From: a virus
Direction: 5' to 3' (one strand)
Virus record (IMG/VR): IMGVR_UViG_3300007540_000081
Location: 1-27,577 of that record
DNA: 27,577 nt
Part shown: positions 21,446 to 27,577 of the stretch, piece by piece
Layout: each line of letters starts with the position of its first letter
How positions within the stretch are numbered: position 1 is the first letter of the stretch
Notes under the pieces: generated by a model
What the model saw: the letters and a program-made list of their open reading frames with translations, nothing else
Told to the model about the DNA's origin: nothing
Databases searched by the model: none
Translations under genes and position numbers: made by a program

Positions 21446-21717
21446 TATCTAAAGAAATATTACAAGAGGCATCAGATCTCATAGGCGGAGAAAGGAATAA
21501 AGATTACGGAGATAAACTTAAAAATCATCAGCGCATAGCTGATTTATGGTCTATTTTTCTAGAAATAAAAATAGAACCAGAGCAAGTTGCTATCATGATG
21601 GGTTTAGTAAAAATAGCTAGAATTATGCATTCCTCTAAAAAAGATAGCTTTGTTGATTTAGCTGCATATGCAAGCATAGCTGGTGAAATAGTTCAACGAA
21701 AGGGTAAAAATGGCTAA
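21442..21717 (+). CDS. DUF6378-like protein, 91 aa
   Basis: A small helical protein with the pattern I associate with DUF6378: HQRIADLWSIFLEIKIEPEQ then VAIMMGLVKIARIMHSSKKD and SFVDLAAYASIAGEIV. That conserved Asp/His/Lys arrangement resembles MazG-like nucleotide hydrolases in general shape, so a role in nucleotide metabolism is possible. It is coupled by ATGA to the helicase and overlaps the polymerase start by eight bases, so it is made in step with both. Confidence 0.7.
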   Translation: MISKEILQEASDLIGGERNKDYGDKLKNHQRIADLWSIFLEIKIEPEQVAIMMGLVKIARIMHSSKKDSFVDLAAYASIAGEIVQRKGKNG

Positions 21718-23584
21718 TGTTACAGAAACAAATTTTTTTCAACCAAAACCAGAATGGATTCCTCCACATGAATTACCTAACATTTTTGATGCAAAAGTTA
21801 TTGCTTTTGATTTAGAAACTTATGATCCAGAATTAAAAAACAGTGGTCCAGGTTGGACAACAAAACAAGGGCATATAATAGGCATTGCTGTGGCTGTTGA
21901 TGGATGGAAAGGTTATTATCCCATAAGACACGAAAATGGTTTTAATTGGGATAGAAGAAGAGTCATTAATTGGTTTACAAAATTAATGAAAACAGATGCT
22001 ATAAAAGTAGCTCACAATGCTCTTTATGATTTAGGATGGCTTCATGCAGAAGGTATTGAAGTAAATGGGCCAATAGTAGACACAATGATAATGGCTCCTA
22101 TAATAAATGAAAATAAATTTTCTTATGCTTTAAATGCTGTAGGAAAAGATATGTTGAATGAATGGAAAGATGAAAACATATTAAAGCAAGCTGCTACTGA
22201 GTTTGGTGTAAATCCAAAAAGTGAAATGTATAAACTACCAGCTATTTTTGTTGGCTCATACGCTGAACAAGATGCTGACTTAACATTAAGATTATATCAT
22301 CACATGATACCTATAATTGAAAAAGAAAGTCTTAAAGATGTCTATAATTTAGAAATGAGTTTGTTGCCCATAATATTTAATATGATTAAAAAAGGAGTAA
22401 AGGTTGATGTTCAAAAAGCACAAAGTTATAAAAAAAGTTTTAAGGATACAGAAAAGAAGATATTGGATAGTGTATTGGCAGACACGGGTATTGCAGTTGA
22501 TGTTTGGGCTGCAGCAAGTGTGGCGAAAGTTTTTGATAAACTCAAAATAAAATATCCAAGAACAGAGAAAACTAATTCACCTAGTTTTACAAAAGATTTT
22601 TTACTTAATCATTCTCATCCAATTGCTAAAAAAATACAGAGTGCTAGAGAATATAATAAAGTTCAATCAACATTTTTAGATACAATTTTAAAACATGGTA
22701 AGACAGGAAGAGTTCATGCAAGTATTCATCAAATGCGTGATGGAGAATCAGGTACTTTAACAGGTCGTTTAAGTTATTCTAATCCAAATTTACAACAACT
22801 ACCTTCCCGTAATAAAGAAATTAAGAGAAAAATAAGAGGTTTATTTTTACCAGAAGAGGGTGAGACATGGGGATCTTTTGACTATAGTCAACAAGAACCA
22901 CGGATCGCGTCACACTATGCATTTGCTCTTGGATGTGAAGGATCTGAAAAAATTGTAGAAGAATATACAAAAAATCCTAAAGCAGATTTTCACAATATAG
23001 TAGCAGAAATAGCTAAGATCGAAAGGGATCAAGCCAAAACTATTAACTTAGGATTCTTTTATGGAATGGGTGTTAATAAACTTTCTAATGAACTGCAAGT
23101 AGATGTTGATGTTGCAAGGGAGATCTTAAAGGAGTACAATAATAAAGTACCTTTCGTTAAAGATTTAGCGACAACGGTAACAAATTACGCCAACAGTGAA
23201 GGTTATGTCACAACACTCAAGGGAAGAAAATGTAGATTTGAATTGTGGGAACCAACCACCTTTGGCGTATTTAAAGCACTCCCAAAAGAGCAAGCAAAAT
23301 TAAAATATGGAAAGCATCATCATTTAAAACCTGCAGGAACATACAAAGCCTTAAACAGATTAATACAAGGTTCTGCTGCTGATCAAACAAAACAAGCAAT
23401 GATAGAATTACACAAAGAAGGTTTGACTCCTTTAATACAAATTCATGATGAGCTCACTTTAAGCTTTGACGGCTCTGAAGAAACAAAAAATAAAATTATC
23501 TCAATAATGGAAAATGCTGTAAAATTAACAGTTCCAAGTAAAGTTGATTGCGATGTAGGAAAATCGTGGGGAGATGCTGTTTAA
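21710..23584 (+). CDS. polA: Family-A DNA polymerase with 3'-5' exonuclease
   Basis: A 624-residue T7/PolI-type polymerase without a 5'-3' nuclease domain. Exonuclease: FDLET (D34, E36), HNALYDLGW (D107), YAEQD (Y184, D188), all intact. Polymerase: motif A DYSQQEPR (D391), O-helix RDQAKTINLGFFYG, motif C HDE (579-581). The O-helix residue equal to E. coli Phe762 is Leu447. Studies of marine viral PolA report that this position varies (Phe, Tyr, Leu) and link Leu to slower, more accurate enzymes and possibly temperate lifestyles; that link is from the literature and not shown here. Motif A has Gln-Glu-Pro where Ile-Glu-Leu is usual. The gene ends just before a separate promoter. Confidence 0.95.
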   Translation: MANVTETNFFQPKPEWIPPHELPNIFDAKVIAFDLETYDPELKNSGPGWTTKQGHIIGIAVAVDGWKGYYPIRHENGFNWDRRRVINWFTKLMKTDAIKVAHNALYDLGWLHAEGIEVNGPIVDTMIMAPIINENKFSYALNAVGKDMLNEWKDENILKQAATEFGVNPKSEMYKLPAIFVGSYAEQDADLTLRLYHHMIPIIEKESLKDVYNLEMSLLPIIFNMIKKGVKVDVQKAQSYKKSFKDTEKKILDSVLADTGIAVDVWAAASVAKVFDKLKIKYPRTEKTNSPSFTKDFLLNHSHPIAKKIQSAREYNKVQSTFLDTILKHGKTGRVHASIHQMRDGESGTLTGRLSYSNPNLQQLPSRNKEIKRKIRGLFLPEEGETWGSFDYSQQEPRIASHYAFALGCEGSEKIVEEYTKNPKADFHNIVAEIAKIERDQAKTINLGFFYGMGVNKLSNELQVDVDVAREILKEYNNKVPFVKDLATTVTNYANSEGYVTTLKGRKCRFELWEPTTFGVFKALPKEQAKLKYGKHHHLKPAGTYKALNRLIQGSAADQTKQAMIELHKEGLTPLIQIHDELTLSFDGSEETKNKIISIMENAVKLTVPSKVDCDVGKSWGDAV

Positions 23585-23592
23585 AAATTTTC

Positions 23593-23620
23593 TTGACTTT
23601 AATATTATATAATATAATAT
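23593..23620 (+). promoter_or_regulatory. Candidate sigma-70-type promoter after polA
   Basis: TTGACT (23593-23598), 16 bp, TAATAT (23615-23620), followed by further TATAAT boxes. It precedes the AAAGAAAGGAAAATA box and start of the 135-aa gene at 23649. Confidence 0.6.
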
Positions 23621-23648
23621 AGTATAATATTTAAAAGAAAGGAAAATA

Positions 23649-24056
23649 ATGAAATATAAATTTCACGATGGAGGAAGATCAAATACTCCATTTCAAAAAA
23701 AATCTAACTTAGGGGATTGCGTTATAAGAGCATGTACTCTAGCTACAAAATTACCTTATCAAAAAGTTTGGGAAGATTTATGTGAACTATCTAAGACTAC
23801 AGGTATGTTTCCTAATCATCGTCAAACCTATGAAATATTTTTAGCTGAACATGGGTGGATAAAACAAAAAACTCCTAGAGATAAAAATAAAAGAACTATC
23901 TCAATTCGTAATTGGGAATTTAATAAATCTGCTCTTGTAGCTGTATCTCGTCATTTAGTTTTTGTAGATAAACAAACAGTATTTGACACTTGGGATTGTA
24001 GAACAAGAAAGATACAACATTACTTTATCTCAACATCACAATTAATGGGAGCTTAG
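23649..24056 (+). CDS. Cysteine-peptidase-like phage protein, 135 aa
   Basis: A phage protein of the pattern LGDCVIRACTLATKLPYQKV ... VAVSRHLVFVDKQTVFDTWD. Cys24, His102 and Asp113 lie in the order and setting of a papain-like catalytic triad, with a Gly-rich turn before Cys24. Family members I recall are uncharacterised, so peptidase or amidase activity is an inference. It starts at ATG 23649 behind AGAAAGGAAAATA and has its own promoter, so it is expressed separately from the replication genes, possibly for host takeover. Confidence 0.65.
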   Translation: MKYKFHDGGRSNTPFQKKSNLGDCVIRACTLATKLPYQKVWEDLCELSKTTGMFPNHRQTYEIFLAEHGWIKQKTPRDKNKRTISIRNWEFNKSALVAVSRHLVFVDKQTVFDTWDCRTRKIQHYFISTSQLMGA

Positions 24057-24058
24057 TT

Positions 24059-24211
24059 ATGGAAAATAAATATAAAAATTTATTAAAAAAAGAAACAGAT
24101 AGGTTAATTGAATTAGAAAGCAGAGATATTAAACCTAATCAAAAAATAAAAGTTTCTTATAATATGACTAAACTTGGATTAATGATTAATGTAAGAAAGG
24201 TGAAGAAATGA
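24059..24211 (+). CDS. Small basic hypothetical protein, 50 aa
   Basis: Read by hand in the gap after the 135-aa gene: MENKYKNLLKKETDRLIELE and on to 50 residues. A charged helix followed by a short beta stretch (KIKVSYNMTKLGLMI). It starts two bases after the previous stop and overlaps the next gene (ATGA). No family recognised. Confidence 0.55.
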   Translation: MENKYKNLLKKETDRLIELESRDIKPNQKIKVSYNMTKLGLMINVRKVKK

Positions 24212-24363
24212 AAAAAACTTTACATGAAAGATTAATTTTAAGATCAATTCAATTAGATAAGGTCGCGTTACGCGACCCTATGAGCCCTAAACAATTAAGA
24301 GATAGAATAAATTGGGAAAGAGTTAAAAAGATTTTAAATAAAAGATATGAAAATAAAGATTAG
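24208..24363 (+). CDS. Small basic hypothetical protein, 51 aa
   Basis: Helical and basic (MKKTLHERLILRSIQLDKVA, then DPMSPKQLRDRINWERV). The PKQLRDRINWERVKKIL segment could be a small DNA-binding helix pair. It has the palindrome 24261-24277 in its codons. It is the last plus-strand gene and overlaps the end of the minus-strand 67-aa gene by four bases; no clear terminator lies between them. Confidence 0.55.
   Translation: MKKTLHERLILRSIQLDKVALRDPMSPKQLRDRINWERVKKILNKRYENKD
24261..24277. repeat. GC-rich palindrome inside a coding region
   Basis: GGTCGCG-TTA-CGCGACC, perfect seven-bp arms around three bases, encoding K-V-A-L-R-D-P in part. Striking in an AT-rich setting and hard to explain by codon use alone. 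Confidence 0.6.
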
Positions 24364-24563
24364 TTTTTTAATGCTCTTTCAAGCAATATCTCTAATTTTA
24401 TTACTCGCTCTTTTATTTCTGGTATGTCTTGTAATATTATTGCTTCTAGTTGGGTTTGTTTTGACTCGACTGCTTGTAATCTTGTTGACATCATTCCATA
24501 AGTTGCCCCGGCAGCTACGAGTATTAAGCCGAACCAAATAATGTTTTTAAGACTATTTTCCAT
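24360..24563 (-). CDS. Membrane/coiled-coil protein, 67 aa
   Basis: An N-terminal membrane helix (IIWFGLILVAAGATYGMM) followed by a coiled coil to the C-terminus (QAVESKQTQLEAIIL). This layout suits a spanin, holin accessory or tail-tip anchor. Its ATG overlaps the stop of the 378-aa gene (TAATG), so it belongs to the late operon and is its last gene here. No family recognised. Confidence 0.65.
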   Translation of the reverse strand: MENSLKNIIWFGLILVAAGATYGMMSTRLQAVESKQTQLEAIILQDIPEIKERVIKLEILLERALKN

Positions 24564-25699
24564 TAGATTAACTTATTAAAGAATAATCCTGCTGTTGGAT
24601 TATCTCCCCCCACATCACTTATTTCCCCGGTCAGCGTTCCACCAAATAGTGGTTGCGAATAAGAAACACCTCTATTTTTTAAATCTAAATCTATTCCTTT
24701 ACCATCATCTAAAATTTCTCTATACTCATTAACTTGATCTACAATAGGTGCAATATTAGGTTGAAAATTACCAAACAAATTAGCTGTTTGAATTTCTTTA
24801 GGAAGAACTTGGTTAATCCCTGTATTTTGTGCATTTATCATTGGTGGAAAAGCTTGTTGTGTTGGCACAATATCTCTTAATAATTGATTAGCTTTCATAA
24901 AATCACCTGATGTAAGTTGATTTGTGTCTTTTAATTTTTCAAAAGTTTGTGCAAAATTAGGTGGTAACACATTAGTTGGATTATTTAATGTATTATAAAA
25001 AGTAAAAGTATCTTGAGCATTTTGTAATTTAGTATTTTTATAAGAAGTTTTTTCATCTTTTATTGCTTCAATGTTAGTTTCAGATGTATCCTCTTCACTA
25101 ATTGGCCCTACTTGTAATCTTCTTTGTATTTCATCAGGATATCCTTCAATGTTTAAATTATCATAATCATAACTACTTGATGCTTTTGGATAAGGGTCTT
25201 CAAACTTAGGGTTAATAACATTAGCTATTTTATCTTTTAATGTACCAACACCAGTGCTTACTGTATCTTTTATTCTTCCTCCAATACTTGATATTATCTT
25301 TCCTCCAAGAGTATTTTTAACAAAGTTTGCAGGAGCATTCATTGCAAAGTTTGTAAGAGGAAATTTTCGTGCATAAGCTGCCTCCATAGCAGGGGAAGAA
25401 GTTCTTAATCTATTCATTTGTCTTGAATATTCGGGTCTTTCATCTGTATAAAAAGAAAGCATTGATTTTGCAGCTTCGTTTAATCTTTTACCTCCAGTTT
25501 TTTCTAGCTGTCTTCTAACAAAATCTGCATTTTTTTTGGGCATATCTTGCAAAATAGAATTAACACTTGCAGATTGATCTTTTAAATTTTGATTTCTATC
25601 AATAAAATTATCAAGTCTAGCATCACTAGCAGCTTCATTACCTGCTTGAGATAAACCTACAATTCTACTGCGTTGAGTTTGTGAACCTTTATAGGCCAT
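24563..25699 (-). CDS. Putative virion protein, 378 aa
   Basis: A protein with a charged, Gln-rich N-terminal third, a middle with LGGKIISSIGGRIKDT (a Gly-rich hydrophobic stretch that could be membrane-interacting), a disordered Asn/Thr/Pro-rich part, and a beta-like C-terminus (VSYSQPLFGGTLTGEISDVG). It is coupled by TAATG to the internal-virion-protein-like gene upstream and to the 67-aa gene downstream. That context and the composition suggest a DNA-ejection or internal virion protein. No family recognised. Confidence 0.6.
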   Translation of the reverse strand: MAYKGSQTQRSRIVGLSQAGNEAASDARLDNFIDRNQNLKDQSASVNSILQDMPKKNADFVRRQLEKTGGKRLNEAAKSMLSFYTDERPEYSRQMNRLRTSSPAMEAAYARKFPLTNFAMNAPANFVKNTLGGKIISSIGGRIKDTVSTGVGTLKDKIANVINPKFEDPYPKASSSYDYDNLNIEGYPDEIQRRLQVGPISEEDTSETNIEAIKDEKTSYKNTKLQNAQDTFTFYNTLNNPTNVLPPNFAQTFEKLKDTNQLTSGDFMKANQLLRDIVPTQQAFPPMINAQNTGINQVLPKEIQTANLFGNFQPNIAPIVDQVNEYREILDDGKGIDLDLKNRGVSYSQPLFGGTLTGEISDVGGDNPTAGLFFNKLI

Positions 25700-27577
25700 T
25701 ACACCACCATCTGTTTAGGTTTTTTTCTTTGTGTCATTAAAGAGGCTATTCCTCCTTGATTAGCAAACAAAGGCATACCAAATGATTCTAATTTTTGTTG
25801 AGTTTCTGGATTTATACTAGATCCTGCAGGACCCGGTGTTGACTGTGTTGTTGGTGCTGAAGCATCAAGTGTTACTGGGGAATCAATAACATTAGCCATA
25901 ATATCAGAATTTGGTTCAGGTATTTCTATAGAAGGCAGTGTTGAAGCATCATCTATGTTTATATCAATTAAATTTTCTGAAGAAGTTTCTTCGTTAATTT
26001 GATTAATAAGAGCCTCAGTATTATTTTTTTTCTTATTTTCTTCTGCGTTTGGTAGTGTTTCTGGAGGAGTTAACATAAACTCTAACCCCTCTAAATCTTC
26101 TAATTTTAATAGACCTTGATCTACAGCATTTGTTGCTACATTTTTTGCATTTCCTTCACTAAAAAATGATTCTTTTACACCTACTTCAAGCATATTTAAC
26201 AAACTACGTGATATTAATCCTTTTGCTTTACCTTCTCCTGAAGAACTAGCTAATTTTAAATTCATTAAATTATGAACAAATTTTGGATTACTGAAAGCTT
26301 TTGCTATAGCATAAGGTCCGCCTAAAATAAAACCAGATAAAGCAAGGTCATACTGAGTATTTCCTGTTGGAGAACCAAGTGCAATACCTAATGCTGCTAC
26401 TCCTTGTAATGCACTAAATTGACCACTTTGAAGAAATAATGTTCCTCCTCCAGTATCAATACCTTTTTCTTGTGCTTTAGCTAAACCTCTTAAATATTTT
26501 CTAAAATTAAGCATGGCTTTAGGATTTTTTGAAATAGCATTATTCATGAAAAGAGGTTCCATAATATCTTTTCCTTTACCTCTAAATCCATCTAGAGCAC
26601 CTAAAACTCCTTTAGCATTAACTGCTCCTGTAACTGCATCGACATTGGTTGATAGAACATCAGTTAAAAAAGAACCTTGAATTTTTTGTGTCATAAGTTC
26701 AGCAGCTTCTTTAGTAATAACTTTATTTGCTATACCATCTTGTAATAAATTAAAAAAAGCTTCTACTCTTGCAGGTTTGCCTGCAGTAATAAAATTACTA
26801 GCAATAGCACTAGTCATATCTAATCCTTTTTTAGTGAATGCTTTTGATTCGCCAACTAAAAGACCAGTGATAAAATCCATGTTAAATGTTTCAAAACCTT
26901 TATTATACAAGCCATTTGCTTCAGCATATAGTTTTTGAATATTATCTAATTCTTTTTTTGAATATTTTTTTGCACCTTCTTTATTAAGAATTTTTGATAA
27001 AGTATTTATTGACTTGTCCATACTAGTTTGAGTAGCATCCATTAATGCACCAGCTATATTTTTAAATTTTGGACTGCCTGCTATACCAGTTTTAAAAAGC
27101 CCTGTTTCTGATAAGAAATAAGATCTCATATTATTAGCAGTTTCTATATCAACTTTACCATTACCTCCTTCAAACTGTTTAAGATAAGTTCTGAGAGCAT
27201 TAATATTTGGATCATTAGGATCGACAGGTCTTCCTCCTACTCCTTTTCCATACAAAGTTTTTATTTGATTGTTTAATACTTTTGTTAAACCAGATATATC
27301 TATAACTTTAGCATTTCTTCCAACTAATTTAGAAATTTCTTTTGCAACATTTGCATATGCACCATTAATAGCTTCATCATAAAAATCTTGTCCTTTTAAT
27401 AAAAAGTTTTTCATTAAGTCATCAACATTTTCTTGACTAGCTCTTTTCATAAATACTGAAACCATGTTAGCTGTAACATTGTCTCCTGAGCCTTCACTAA
27501 ATTCTCTTGCTAAAAATTTACCCATTTCATTTTGAATAACTTCAACACTTTTAAGTCCTTGTTTTTGCATAGCGCCA
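25699..27577 (-). CDS. Internal virion-like protein, C-terminal part, cut by window edge
   Basis: At least 623 residues. The frame stays open to the right edge and the first visible Met (27570) is preceded by open codons, so the real start is probably outside. Mostly helical, with a Gly-rich hydrophobic region (SALQGVAALGIALGSPTGN and SGFILGGPYAIAKAF, about 395-435) that could insert in a membrane, then an acidic low-complexity stretch and a terminal NQGGIASLMTQRKKPKQMVV. Large helical proteins with such segments are ejected with DNA in podoviruses, so the call rests on shape and place in the late operon. Confidence 0.7.
   Translation of the reverse strand, partial: GAMQKQGLKSVEVIQNEMGKFLAREFSEGSGDNVTANMVSVFMKRASQENVDDLMKNFLLKGQDFYDEAINGAYANVAKEISKLVGRNAKVIDISGLTKVLNNQIKTLYGKGVGGRPVDPNDPNINALRTYLKQFEGGNGKVDIETANNMRSYFLSETGLFKTGIAGSPKFKNIAGALMDATQTSMDKSINTLSKILNKEGAKKYSKKELDNIQKLYAEANGLYNKGFETFNMDFITGLLVGESKAFTKKGLDMTSAIASNFITAGKPARVEAFFNLLQDGIANKVITKEAAELMTQKIQGSFLTDVLSTNVDAVTGAVNAKGVLGALDGFRGKGKDIMEPLFMNNAISKNPKAMLNFRKYLRGLAKAQEKGIDTGGGTLFLQSGQFSALQGVAALGIALGSPTGNTQYDLALSGFILGGPYAIAKAFSNPKFVHNLMNLKLASSSGEGKAKGLISRSLLNMLEVGVKESFFSEGNAKNVATNAVDQGLLKLEDLEGLEFMLTPPETLPNAEENKKKNNTEALINQINEETSSENLIDINIDDASTLPSIEIPEPNSDIMANVIDSPVTLDASAPTTQSTPGPAGSSINPETQQKLESFGMPLFANQGGIASLMTQRKKPKQMVV

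Noticed and set aside
1-27577. tRNA genes, integrase, C1/Cro-type repressor or attachment site
   Set aside because: I looked for cloverleaf-like stretches, tyrosine or serine recombinase motifs and classic helix-turn-helix repressors and saw none that could be supported.

Overview
The window looks like about half of a tailed-phage genome, probably an uncultured marine short-tailed phage (podovirus-like) with an AT-rich host. Supporting this are a large portal protein, both terminase subunits, a holin of the 3-TM family common in alphaproteobacterial phages and gene-transfer agents, an internal-virion-protein-like ORF, a phage family-A DNA polymerase, an archaeo-eukaryotic-type primase and many small overlapping genes. 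I see no integrase, C1/Cro-type repressor, rRNA, tRNA or CRISPR array. Host and lifestyle are inferences.

Layout. Positions 1-5930, all minus: the packaging and head-start operon, read right to left as small terminase, a PD-(D/E)xK nuclease, large terminase, portal, three small proteins and a 3-TM holin cut by the left edge. Positions 5931-6293: a control region with an ATTACACTACT repeat cluster and a strong terminator. Positions 6294-10678, minus: about a dozen mostly unrecognised small early-type genes, almost every one preceded by the same AGAAAGGAAAA-rich ribosome-binding box; one is a Gp88-family protein. Positions 10679-11006: a divergent control region with two 42-nt direct repeats.

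Positions 11007-12776, plus: the most unusual part, with locally raised GC. A complete C5-cytosine DNA methyltransferase (329 codons) shares 815 nt with a second, +1-frame ORF (360 codons) that has its own good Shine-Dalgarno and carries repeated W-P-T-P motifs. A 31-residue membrane peptide follows, then an ORF that opens with a sixth W-R-T-P unit but lacks an ATG in front of it. Positions 12850-13516, plus: four tiny proteins, one zinc-ribbon and one ribbon-helix-helix-like. Positions 13500-16504, minus: a CxxC protein, two membrane or exported peptides, an HNH-type protein, a DnaJ-like zinc-ribbon protein and an SNF2-type helicase.

Positions 16552-24363, plus: the replication module, with two co-transcribed accessory proteins, a likely ssDNA-binding-type protein, a terminator, AEP primase, UvrD-like helicase, a DUF6378-like protein and a T7-like family-A polymerase with Leu at the Phe762-equivalent position. 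A separate promoter then serves a cysteine-peptidase-like protein and two tiny genes. Positions 24360-27577, minus: the end of the late operon (large internal virion protein cut by the right edge, a 378-residue virion-like protein and a TM/coiled-coil protein), converging on the replication genes. Late genes are joined by TAATG overlaps and early genes by ATGA or TTGA overlaps. The late genes at the two ends of the window point the same way, which fits one late operon continuing through the part of the genome not shown.
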